Counted from the stretch's first letter, positions 1 through 5,999 are shown. The stretch is 6,376 nt of DNA from Candidatus Kapaibacterium sp. (GCA_030835065.1 JAUQWR010000541.1:1-6376); one strand, 5' to 3'. Notes: generated by a model not told the origin, from the sequence alone. Translations and numbers: made by a program.

Positions 1-139
1 TGAAGCAGTAAAAGAAGCTTTCAAAGAAGCAGAATCTGGCGATGTGGTGTTGTTTACACCTGCCTGCAAGTCATTTGATATGTTTATGAATTTTGAACAT
101 CGCGGCGAAGTTTTTAAACAAATCGTCAATGAGCTATAG
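1..139 (+). CDS. murD: UDP-N-acetylmuramoyl-L-alanine--D-glutamate ligase (MurD), C-terminal end only
   Basis: The frame starting at base 2 is open from the left edge to a TAG at 137-139 and gives the last 45 residues of a protein. They read through [19 protein letters not shown], the signature near the end of MurD (E. coli has SPACASLDQFKNFEQRG). In that family the Ser and the second-motif Phe, here S24 and F31 of the fragment, contact the D-glutamate substrate. MurD is the cytoplasmic ATP-dependent ligase that adds D-glutamate to UDP-MurNAc-L-alanine in peptidoglycan precursor synthesis. Identity is secure even from this fragment because the motif is specific and ftsW follows after only 2 nt (TAG-TA-ATG), the normal dcw order. 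The ATP-binding and central domains lie outside the window. Confidence 0.93.
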   Translation, partial: EAVKEAFKEAESGDVVLFTPACKSFDMFMNFEHRGEVFKQIVNEL

Positions 140-141
140 TA

Positions 142-1302
142 ATGAAAAAGTATATAGGCCATATAGATTGGTTTATTATGATTCCAGCTGCAGGTATGAT
201 GTTTTTTAGCATGGCATTTGTATATTCTGCAAGTGCTACTTTTGCTGAAACAAAATTAGGCGCTGCAGAGAAATTGTTTATGAACCATGGAATAAGAGTT
301 GCTATTGCATTTTTTGTAATGCTTCTATTCGCAAAAATTGATTATCATATTTGGAAGAAAATATCTAAACCATTCATTATGTTATCGATAAGTTTACTTG
401 CAATTGTTTTAGCAATTGGATCTGCAGCACATGGAGCAGCACGGTGGATAGATTTAGGACCATTTAGTTTCCAGCCATCAGAATTAGCAAAATTTGCTTT
501 AGTACTCCATTTTGCTAGATTATTAGCAGATAAGCAAGAATTTATCAAAGATTTTAAAAGAGGATTTCTACCATTTATGGTATGGCTCTTAGCAGTGTGT
601 GGATTAATTGCACTGCAACCGAACCTATCAACTACTGCATTGATTTTCTTCATTGGGTTTTCGATGTTATTTATTGGCAATACAAATCTTTTGCATTTAT
701 TATCAACCTTAACAGTCATGGTTTCTGCTTTAGGATTGTTTGCTGTATCAGCCACATATCGATTGAATCGAATATTGGCATTTTTAGGTATGGGAGATGG
801 CAGCTCGCAGGTAGAAACTGTGAATTATCAGCTAAACCAAGCATTAATAGCAATTGGTAATGGTGGACTTACAGGTGTAGGTCCTGGACAAAATCGTCAG
901 AGTCATTGGTTTCTTCCAGAATCATATGGAGATTTTATTTTCTCTATAATAGGTGAAGAATATGGATTTTTTGGGATAATTGCTATAATATTTGCATTTG
1001 GATTGATATTTTGGAGAGGAATGCTAATTGCTAAAAAAGCTCCAGATGATTTTGGATATTTTTTAGCTGTAGGTATAATTGTAACTTGTGCATTTTATGT
1101 GTTTGTCAACGCAGGAGTAAACACAGGATTGCTCCCAACTACAGGTGTACCCATGCCATTTATTAGCTATGGTGGTACAGCTGTTATTATATATGCTGGT
1201 GCAATTGGTGTGCTCTTAAATATTTCTGCTCAAGCAGGAGTAATTCCAAAAACAAATTTATCAGCTTATGATCATTTAAATATAAAAACTGAAAGCAATT
1301 AA
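142..1302 (+). CDS. ftsW: Septal peptidoglycan glycosyltransferase FtsW (SEDS family)
   Basis: This 386-residue protein has the normal length for FtsW and about ten hydrophobic segments (roughly 8-29, 50-66, 77-95, 112-128, 143-158, 161-178, 184-205, 267-290, 305-326, 344-362). SEDS proteins polymerise lipid II into glycan strands at the membrane, FtsW with its partner PBP3/FtsI at the septum. Hallmarks seen: RWIDLGPFSFQPSELAK at 101-117; the long extracellular loop at about 206-265; YGDFIFSIIGEE at 262-273, whose Asp (D264) matches the catalytic aspartate of the family; and NTGLLPTTGVPMPFISYGG at 327-345. The usual (E/Q)PD motif reads QPN (N161), as is common in Bacteroidota-type FtsW. RodA is the alternative, but position directly after murD favours FtsW. 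There is no clear Shine-Dalgarno site; with a 2-nt gap to murD, translation is probably coupled. An antisense frame across 345-755 is a shadow. Confidence 0.95.
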   Translation: MKKYIGHIDWFIMIPAAGMMFFSMAFVYSASATFAETKLGAAEKLFMNHGIRVAIAFFVMLLFAKIDYHIWKKISKPFIMLSISLLAIVLAIGSAAHGAARWIDLGPFSFQPSELAKFALVLHFARLLADKQEFIKDFKRGFLPFMVWLLAVCGLIALQPNLSTTALIFFIGFSMLFIGNTNLLHLLSTLTVMVSALGLFAVSATYRLNRILAFLGMGDGSSQVETVNYQLNQALIAIGNGGLTGVGPGQNRQSHWFLPESYGDFIFSIIGEEYGFFGIIAIIFAFGLIFWRGMLIAKKAPDDFGYFLAVGIIVTCAFYVFVNAGVNTGLLPTTGVPMPFISYGGTAVIIYAGAIGVLLNISAQAGVIPKTNLSAYDHLNIKTESN

Positions 1303-1303
1303 T

Positions 1304-1564
1304 ATGAAAAATAAAGAAAAAATTAAGACTTTGATGCTGCCAATTGTATTTTTTTTGTTGTTCCTTTTGAATATTTTTATTGGCAGATATGAATATTCAT
1401 ATCCCAATTTAATAGTAGTACTGGGATTGTTATTGGCAGATTCTAACTGGATATTTGTTAAAGATATTGATGCGAAACCCAAAAAAACACTAATGCTAAA
1501 GAAATTTGGATATTTAGTAACTGGAATTGGGTTTCTTTGGATATTTTTAACTTGGTTGTTTTAA
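1304..1564 (+). CDS. Small three-helix membrane protein of unknown function
   Basis: I do not recognise this 86-residue protein. It begins 1 nt after the ftsW stop (TAA-T-ATG) and ends just before a strong terminator, so it is the last gene of the murD-ftsW transcript. It has a short basic N terminus (MKNKEKIK), a very hydrophobic segment at about 10-27, a short polar stretch RYEYSYP, a second segment at about 34-52, a basic loop (DIDAKPKK, 54-61) and a third segment at about 68-85 ending WIFLTWLF. By the positive-inside rule the N terminus and the 54-68 loop should be cytoplasmic. There is no signal peptide cleavage site and no catalytic motif. murG is usual at this position, and this is not MurG. 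The coding call rests on the tight ftsW coupling and the regular helix/loop pattern. A 68-codon antisense frame is the rival reading but has no such context. Confidence 0.72.
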   Translation: MKNKEKIKTLMLPIVFFLLFLLNIFIGRYEYSYPNLIVVLGLLLADSNWIFVKDIDAKPKKTLMLKKFGYLVTGIGFLWIFLTWLF

Positions 1565-1586
1565 AACAAGATTACATATAAAATGA

Positions 1587-1624
1587 AAAACTCCTCTGTG
1601 GGACGTTCAGAGGAGTTTTCTTTT
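1587..1624. terminator. Bidirectional intrinsic terminator between converging genes
   Basis: A 12-bp perfect stem (1587-1598 pairing with 1608-1619, core CTCCTCTG/CAGAGGAG) encloses a 9-nt loop, TGGGACGTT. On the + strand it runs into TTTTCTTTT, ending the murD-ftsW-small protein transcript 22 nt after its last stop codon. On the - strand the A-run at 1586-1590 becomes a T-run, and the stem starts 3 nt after the stop of the rlpA-like gene. One hairpin therefore serves both converging units. Confidence 0.92.
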
Positions 1625-2396
1625 ACATTGTAGCAGTTAGGTAAGTACCTTTTCTAACTTTTTTGTCTAAGACAGCGATAAAATAATTAAATGAATTCTT
1701 ATCCTCTTTAATATCTGCCTTGACAAATATGTAAGCATTATTAAATCTAATATCCTTTTTTAAATTATCGTAAGTATCAAGAGCGTCTTGAAAGCTTACG
1801 CTAGAATCAACAATGCTTATTGCTTTTCTAGGGACGCATATCGGTTTTGAATCGGTAGAGTAACCAAACACATACTCCTGACCATATTTAACACTGATAT
1901 CGTTTGTTCCCCTAATGAAGCCTTCAACTTTGACGTGAGACAATCCTAAACCGTCTATCTCTTTTGCCGCCTGATAAGAGAGATCCAGAATTCGGCTTCT
2001 GATATGTGGACCTCTGTCGTTGATTCTAACCAAGACAGATTTGTCGTTGTCGAGGTTAGTAACCCTGATAATAGTTCCGAACGGAAGTTTCCTGTGCGCC
2101 GCGGTTAGTTGATTCAAATCGAATCGTTCGCCGCTCGCTGTTTTCCGGTTTTGAAACCTATGTGCATAATGCGAAGTTTTTCCGGAAAACTCAATAATAT
2201 AATCCGAAGATTTATCTATATCTTCGAGTAAGACCTCTCGTTGGTCTTGATTTATGATTTCATTTGTCACGCTGCCTTTTTCATCGGCAACACCTGCCAT
2301 CACAAGAAACTGTATCGAGATCAGAACTATCACCGGAAGCACATACTGCCATACGCTCATTATTTGCTTTATGGCTTTAGACATACTTTTTGGCAT
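1623..2396 (-). CDS. rlpA: RlpA-family double-psi beta-barrel murein hydrolase, probable septal lytic transglycosylase
   Basis: The longest reading has 261 residues from a GTG at 2408. I prefer the ATG at 2396 (257 residues) because AGGAG lies 11 nt before it, while the GTG overlaps that site. Numbered from the GTG: a membrane or signal segment spans about 20-38, with a possible signal peptidase I site after GVA41 and no lipobox Cys, so it is probably periplasmic but not an RlpA-type lipoprotein. The RlpA double-psi barrel spans about 76-163: SGKTSHYAHRFQNRKTASGE, LTAAHRKLPFGT, VRINDRGPHIRSRILDLS. E94, H105 and D131 line up with the residues implicated in Pseudomonas RlpA, which cleaves peptide-stripped glycan at septa. 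Residues 170-261 carry no motif I know and do not read as a clear SPOR domain. It converges on the ftsW operon and shares its terminator. The N-terminal two thirds are distinctly G+C-richer than the neighbouring genes. The family call is firm; a septal role is inferred. Confidence 0.88.
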   Translation of the reverse strand: MPKSMSKAIKQIMSVWQYVLPVIVLISIQFLVMAGVADEKGSVTNEIINQDQREVLLEDIDKSSDYIIEFSGKTSHYAHRFQNRKTASGERFDLNQLTAAHRKLPFGTIIRVTNLDNDKSVLVRINDRGPHIRSRILDLSYQAAKEIDGLGLSHVKVEGFIRGTNDISVKYGQEYVFGYSTDSKPICVPRKAISIVDSSVSFQDALDTYDNLKKDIRFNNAYIFVKADIKEDKNSFNYFIAVLDKKVRKGTYLTATM

Positions 2397-2407
2397 GGAG
2401 TTCTTCA

Positions 2408-2412
2408 CTCCT
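2408..2412 (-). promoter_or_regulatory. Ribosome binding site of the rlpA-like gene (decides the start)
   Basis: Read on the - strand the sequence is AGGAG, 11 nt before the ATG at 2396-2394. Its last G is the first base of the GTG at 2408-2406, so this site cannot serve the GTG. It is the only SD-like match within 20 nt of either candidate. The spacing is a little long, so the site is plausible rather than certain. Confidence 0.5.
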
Positions 2413-2425
2413 ATATTAATTAAAC

Positions 2426-2462
2426 AACTTATTCGAGCAAAGCATTTTAGCTTCGCTAAGTT
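2426..2462. repeat. Inverted repeat in the rlpA leader
   Basis: AACTTA (2426-2431) is matched by TAAGTT (2457-2462). Inside it, CGAGC can pair with GCTTCG around a one-base bulge. A competing smaller hairpin, TTAGC-TTC-GCTAA, occupies 2447-2459. Both would form in the rlpA 5' leader. The stems are short, so structure in vivo is uncertain. Confidence 0.35.
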
Positions 2463-2522
2463 TATTTCTTGCCTTTTCCTCCTTTCAATGTACGAAAATT
2501 ATCTTCATTTTTTTTATAAGTC

Positions 2523-2543
2523 GATAATTTTAAAAAAATTATC
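2523..2543. repeat. AT-rich perfect inverted repeat
   Basis: GATAATTTT (2523-2531) and AAAATTATC (2535-2543) form a 9-bp perfect stem with an AAA loop. No T-run follows on either strand, so it does not look like an intrinsic terminator for the upstream glycosyltransferase operon. If the promoter proposed at 2557-2587 is real, this hairpin would sit near the 5' end of the rlpA transcript. Confidence 0.45.
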
Positions 2544-2556
2544 AACGCACAGCAAA

Positions 2557-2587
2557 CAAACTTATTGCTTTTTTGCTTAAATTTAAA
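2557..2587 (-). promoter_or_regulatory. Candidate Bacteroidota-type promoter for the rlpA-like gene
   Basis: On the - strand TAAGTTTG (2564 to 2557) matches the Bacteroidota -7 consensus TAnnTTTG exactly. A TTTA at 2587-2584, three of four bases of the -33 TTTG, precedes it with a 19-nt spacer, within the known 17-23 range. The start would fall near 2550, leaving a leader of about 150 nt. AT-rich sequence produces such matches by chance, so this is tentative. Confidence 0.35.
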
Positions 2588-2593
2588 ATTAAT

Positions 2594-2629
2594 GATAAAA
2601 AGTTAATGTAAAGATAATAAAACGTTAAT
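2594..2629. repeat. Imperfect direct repeat upstream of rlpA
   Basis: GATAAAAAGTTAAT (2594-2607) recurs as GATAATAAAACGTTAAT (2613-2629), with three extra bases in the second copy. The GATAA starts are 19 nt apart. The pair lies just upstream of the candidate rlpA promoter and just past the end of the glycosyltransferase gene, a location that would suit a regulator site. The surrounding sequence is extremely AT-rich, so chance is a serious alternative. Confidence 0.3.
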
Positions 2630-2632
2630 ATA

Positions 2633-3655
2633 TTAAGCTTTAAATAATACCTCTAAAACATTACTATATATATTGTTTGCTGAAATATTTCTCATGCAGT
2701 CGAATGTTCCTATTGGACATTTTTTGCTGCCATGAATTCTACATGGTTTACATTTTAATGAATTATCTTCTACTACAATATCGCTTTTGCCTCTTGGTGC
2801 AAACCCAAATTTTGGTGATGTGGCACCAAATATAGCTATCGTTGGGCAATCTACTAAGCCTGCAAAATGTATCGGCGAACTATCATTACTTATCAATAAA
2901 TTTGAATTTGATAATAAATATATTGTTTGTGGGATACTAGTTATACCACAAAGATTTATTCCTGACATTTCTTTAGTATATTCAATGTCTGCTTTGGCTC
3001 CAATTATAAACACATTTGGAGTTAGGTCTAATAGTTTTTTTGATAGTTCGGCAAATCTTTCAGGAAGCCAACGTTTAGTGAACCATACTGATCCAGGAGC
3101 TAAACATATTATTGGTTTTGTTTTATCGATTTCTAGTTTATCGAAAAATTCAATTTCGATATTTGTAAATTGCAAATTGGGTTTAATTTCTTCAATTTTA
3201 TCTTCGAAAACAGAGAGTAAAGAAAGATTTCTATCGACTTCGTGCTTATCGGGATCATACTTGACTCTTTTTGAAAAATGAAATGAAAGAGCATTTCTAT
3301 CGAATCCAACAGAAAATTTGGGTTTTGCCAGATAAGACAATACAGAACTTCTAGCAGATCTATGAGCTGTAATAATGCAGTCAGTCGATAGCGCTTTTAG
3401 CTCTGAAGCAAGATGTGATATACCTCGCAGACCTTTATGGAGATTTCTCTTGTCGTAAGGTATAATATTGTCGATATCCTTGTTGAGAGCAACCATCTCA
3501 GCAGAAATTGGGGTCGATACAAAATTTAATGTAGAATAAGGAGCATAATGTTTTATAGTGCTTGCAAGTGGCAATGCGAGAGCAATATCACCAATAAATG
3601 CAGTCTGAACAATAGTGATCGACTTGAAGTCCGATAATTTAGGTTTTCGAATCAT
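2633..3655 (-). CDS. Glycosyltransferase family 9, heptosyltransferase-like (WaaF/RfaF-type)
   Basis: This 340-residue protein has the usual GT9 length and two-domain (GT-B) order. GT9 enzymes transfer ADP-heptose or a similar sugar to lipid A-Kdo or growing LPS core on the inner face of the inner membrane. N-terminal domain: QTAFIGDIALALPLAS at 17-32, with D23 at the position of the family's general base. C-terminal domain: APGSVWFTKRWLPERFAEL at 186-204, with K195 at the phosphate-contact position, then NDSSPIHFAGL at 257-267 and FGATSPKFGFAPRG at 276-289. A four-Cys set follows (C302, C305, C313, C320, as KCKPCRIHGSKKCPIGTFDC), seen in many GT9 members. The start ATG overlaps the stop of the acyltransferase gene by 4 nt (ATGA), so it is the third, translationally coupled gene of the operon. 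I cannot tell the exact sugar or acceptor, so no symbol is given. No clear terminator follows. Confidence 0.9.
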   Translation of the reverse strand: MIRKPKLSDFKSITIVQTAFIGDIALALPLASTIKHYAPYSTLNFVSTPISAEMVALNKDIDNIIPYDKRNLHKGLRGISHLASELKALSTDCIITAHRSARSSVLSYLAKPKFSVGFDRNALSFHFSKRVKYDPDKHEVDRNLSLLSVFEDKIEEIKPNLQFTNIEIEFFDKLEIDKTKPIICLAPGSVWFTKRWLPERFAELSKKLLDLTPNVFIIGAKADIEYTKEMSGINLCGITSIPQTIYLLSNSNLLISNDSSPIHFAGLVDCPTIAIFGATSPKFGFAPRGKSDIVVEDNSLKCKPCRIHGSKKCPIGTFDCMRNISANNIYSNVLEVLFKA

Positions 3656-4554
3656 GGTTTACTATGCTTCCAACGTCTATGAAGCCAAGCCCAATGATCT
3701 GGATGGCTAATGATGGCTTGTTCGAGAATTTTTGTATGGCGTTCTGTAAGAATTTCGACAGCTTTATGAGTATCTTCCATATTGATCAGATCATCATAAT
3801 TAATTTCTTGGAGAGCTACTTCGTAACTAGCATCAGGCTGACGCACAGCAAATCCCATGATAATAGGAACATTGAATTTTAGTGCAATTTCGGCAGGAGC
3901 TTCGTAGGTAGATGCTTTTCGACCAAAGAAATCAATAAACACATCTTTGTCTTTTTGTGCAGCCTGATCTGCAAGCAAAGCAATTGCTTCATTATTTTTA
4001 ATAGATTTGAGCATAACTCGTGCAGCTTTATCCATTCTAATAATTTTATTACCACCACGAGTTCTGAATTTATTTATCATTTCGTTGGCAAATTTATTTC
4101 TTTGGTCTTTTACGATAACAGTAAGAGGAATATTTGTGAAGAATCCGGCTGTAAAAGCAAGAACCTCCCAATTGCCATAATGACCGGAAAGCAAAATTAC
4201 ACCATTGCCTTTTTTAAGGGCATTATGAATTAGTTCTATATTTGTATATTTGACGAAAGAATAAAATTTTTCTGGTTTGATAAATAAAAAAGCAGCAGAC
4301 TCTAACAAAGTAATAGAAATGTTTTGGAATGCACCTTTGACAATATATTTACAATCTTCGATAGATTTATCTGGAAATGCTCTTGAAACATTATCAAGGG
4401 CAATTTTTCTTCTGGAACTACCTATGCTATATAGAATACTGCCAATAGATTTGGCGAAAATTGAACGAGATTTGATGCTAAGCATTGAAGCAAAAAATCC
4501 AGTTAGCTTTATAGATTTTGCAATTATCCAATCCGGAATATCTCGTTTTCTCAT
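3652..4554 (-). CDS. lpxL: Lipid A biosynthesis acyltransferase, LpxL/HtrB family
   Basis: This 300-residue protein fits the LpxL/LpxM/HtrB family, which adds secondary acyl chains to Kdo-lipid A at the inner membrane. A hydrophobic N-terminal stretch (about 10-45) would anchor it. The catalytic HX4E box is SGHYGNWEV, with H125 and E130. Further signatures are LLADQAA at 193-199, FFGRKASTYEAPAEIALKF at 209-227 and a C terminus ending HPDHWAWLHRRWK (284-296), all typical of the family. The start is only 3 nt after the stop of the GWxTD gene (TAG-TAA-ATG), and its end overlaps the GT9 gene by 4 nt. This places lipid A acylation and core glycosylation under one promoter. Whether the donor is lauroyl-, myristoyl- or a branched acyl-ACP cannot be read from the sequence, and the symbol stands for the family rather than the exact acyl position. 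Confidence 0.9.
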   Translation of the reverse strand: MRKRDIPDWIIAKSIKLTGFFASMLSIKSRSIFAKSIGSILYSIGSSRRKIALDNVSRAFPDKSIEDCKYIVKGAFQNISITLLESAAFLFIKPEKFYSFVKYTNIELIHNALKKGNGVILLSGHYGNWEVLAFTAGFFTNIPLTVIVKDQRNKFANEMINKFRTRGGNKIIRMDKAARVMLKSIKNNEAIALLADQAAQKDKDVFIDFFGRKASTYEAPAEIALKFNVPIIMGFAVRQPDASYEVALQEINYDDLINMEDTHKAVEILTERHTKILEQAIISHPDHWAWLHRRWKHSKP

Positions 4555-4557
4555 TTA

Positions 4558-5988
4558 CTATCTATTATTTTGATTATTCGAATTATTTTGGTCATCTTCA
4601 ACATCATGCATAATTGGTACATATTGTTTGAACCAATTAGGATTATAAGCATCTTCCATACGAGTCGAATGAACTAATCTGTAGCGAGAATCACCTCTAA
4701 CATCTACAAAAAAGAATTGAGCGCCAATATTTTTATTTGAAGTGTAAATCCATTCTTCGTAAGCTCTATTAGTACCCTCACTAGGATGATATTCAACTTG
4801 GTTTGGCTTACCATATTTCAACAATATTCTACCTCTGTCGCTATTCCAACCATTTGTATTACTACCAAAACTATAAAAATTATTAGCATAACGCACTAAT
4901 TCGCGAAAATTTTCTAATTCGACATTTACAAAAGGGATGCTATCAATATCCTTTTGAAGCCAGTATGAATATAGGAACTTTTGTTTAGCCTTTACATCAG
5001 TTAATAAGTTAAATGTTTTCTTCTCGTTGTTATTTAATTTAACTTCAATATATTTATATTCAAAATCAACTTGTTCATCGCTCATAACTGCCCACTCGCT
5101 TGTCTCGAAAGACTGACTTTCGTTGAATCCAATTGATAGATCGGGTTTTAGAGTATTTAGAATAAAGAATTTTTTTTCGATACTTGTCAATTTAACTTCT
5201 TTTTTGTCTAAGCAATCCATTCTTAGATAATAAACTCCTGTAGCTAGTGAATCATTGGGTAGATTTGCTATATCAATAAAAAGATTTTGATGAGTAATAA
5301 ATTTTTTTCTAAATTCATTAATTTTTCTTTTAGCTCCATCTAATATCGAAACAATAATTTCTGTAGAATCAGATACTTTATCGAAATTGTAAAGCTCGTA
5401 ATATAAAGGTATATATGATCCAATTCCATAATATTCTAAGGCGGCATTAGGAATTACAGTAAAAGCATTTTTTTTGAAAATGAATTCTAAAGAATTTGTA
5501 TCATTTGTTGCATTCGAAATAGAAGAAGCCAATATTAGGTCGCTGATTGATGGGGTAAGTTCATCAAATTGTTTTACATAAAAATTAAATTTTAGTATGT
5601 GAGAAGTAGTGCTGTCATAATTATCCCAAATTTTTAATTCAGCAATATATTGCCCTGGAAACAAAGAGTAGCTTTTTTTTCCGGTTAAATTTATTTGATG
5701 TTTAAAATTGGGATTTTCTATATACCTTTCAGCAGACCAAGCATCTTTGATTTCTTCTTTAATCTGAGAGGAAATGGAAAGAGAAAATTTAATTTCGCCA
5801 CGCCAAAATACATCGTCAAATTTAGCAAAACTCATCAAAGTATCAGGAAATGAATAGTATAATTCCCAGTTTGTCTTTGAGTCAATAGTTTTGAACGAAG
5901 CAAAATCAATATTTAACTTGACTTTTTTTGCTTGGGAAAAGGATACAATACAACGGAACAGTCCAATAAACACATATAATCTTTTCAT
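4558..5988 (-). CDS. Secreted GWxTD-domain protein of unknown function
   Basis: This 476-residue protein starts with a signal peptide-like stretch (MKRLYVFIGLFRCIVSFSQA) and a likely cleavage after SQA20. The Cys at 13 is not in a lipobox, so it should be soluble in the periplasm or secreted. The middle (about 25-340) looks beta-rich and has no enzyme motif I know; GQYIAELKIWD (112-122) and GVYYLRMDCLD (251-261) resemble strand segments of extracellular beta-sandwich domains. The C-terminal part is a GWxTD domain: GWNSDRGRILLKYGKPNQVE at 380-399, EEWIY at 411-415, FFFVDVRGDSRYRLVHST at 425-442, and NPNW at 449-452. The signature Thr is Ser here. A polar Asn/Gln tail ends the protein. The family is widespread in Bacteroidota and relatives with no firmly established role. 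As first gene of an operon with lpxL and a GT9 gene, an envelope function is likely by inference only. GAGGG 6 nt before the ATG supports the start. Confidence 0.85.
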   Translation of the reverse strand: MKRLYVFIGLFRCIVSFSQAKKVKLNIDFASFKTIDSKTNWELYYSFPDTLMSFAKFDDVFWRGEIKFSLSISSQIKEEIKDAWSAERYIENPNFKHQINLTGKKSYSLFPGQYIAELKIWDNYDSTTSHILKFNFYVKQFDELTPSISDLILASSISNATNDTNSLEFIFKKNAFTVIPNAALEYYGIGSYIPLYYELYNFDKVSDSTEIIVSILDGAKRKINEFRKKFITHQNLFIDIANLPNDSLATGVYYLRMDCLDKKEVKLTSIEKKFFILNTLKPDLSIGFNESQSFETSEWAVMSDEQVDFEYKYIEVKLNNNEKKTFNLLTDVKAKQKFLYSYWLQKDIDSIPFVNVELENFRELVRYANNFYSFGSNTNGWNSDRGRILLKYGKPNQVEYHPSEGTNRAYEEWIYTSNKNIGAQFFFVDVRGDSRYRLVHSTRMEDAYNPNWFKQYVPIMHDVEDDQNNSNNQNNR

Positions 5989-5994
5989 TTTTCA

Positions 5995-5999
5995 CCCTC
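5995..5999 (-). promoter_or_regulatory. Ribosome binding site of the GWxTD gene
   Basis: On the - strand GAGGG, followed by TGAAAA, stands 6 nt before the ATG at 5988-5986. It is a good partial match to the 16S anti-SD complement and supports this start, which also gives a well-formed signal peptide. It shows that this genome uses SD sites at least sometimes. Confidence 0.6.

Noticed and set aside
345..755. 136-codon open frame on the - strand
   Set aside because: It lies wholly antisense to the well-conserved ftsW, has no motif, signal or SD site, and its product is a low-quality mix of residues typical of a shadow frame.
1276..1482. 68-codon frame on the - strand overlapping the end of ftsW and the small membrane gene
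   Set aside because: The + strand frame here is coupled to ftsW at 1 nt and ends at a terminator. The antisense hydrophobic tail is what a reversed Lys/Phe-rich start produces.
2551..2577. AGCAAA...TTTGCT inverted repeat as a terminator for the GT9 operon
   Set aside because: Only 6 bp with a long loop and no T-run on the - strand after it. It also overlaps the candidate rlpA promoter.
2254..2580. 108-codon + strand frame (and a 60-codon one at 2241-2423) spanning the rlpA start and upstream gap
   Set aside because: It overlaps the signal segment of the rlpA-like gene in antisense, has no recognisable domain and no SD site. Hydrophobic composition follows from the opposite strand.
2787..3281. 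164-codon + strand frame
   Set aside because: Antisense to the conserved C-terminal domain of the GT9 gene; no motif or context supports it.
3664..4573. Three + strand frames of 72-98 codons
   Set aside because: All lie opposite the lpxL-type gene, whose catalytic and C-terminal motifs are intact.
4561..4600. Repeat-like AT stretch at the end of the GWxTD gene
   Set aside because: It is explained by an Asn/Gln-rich protein tail (repeated AAT/CAA codons), not by a mobile element or array.
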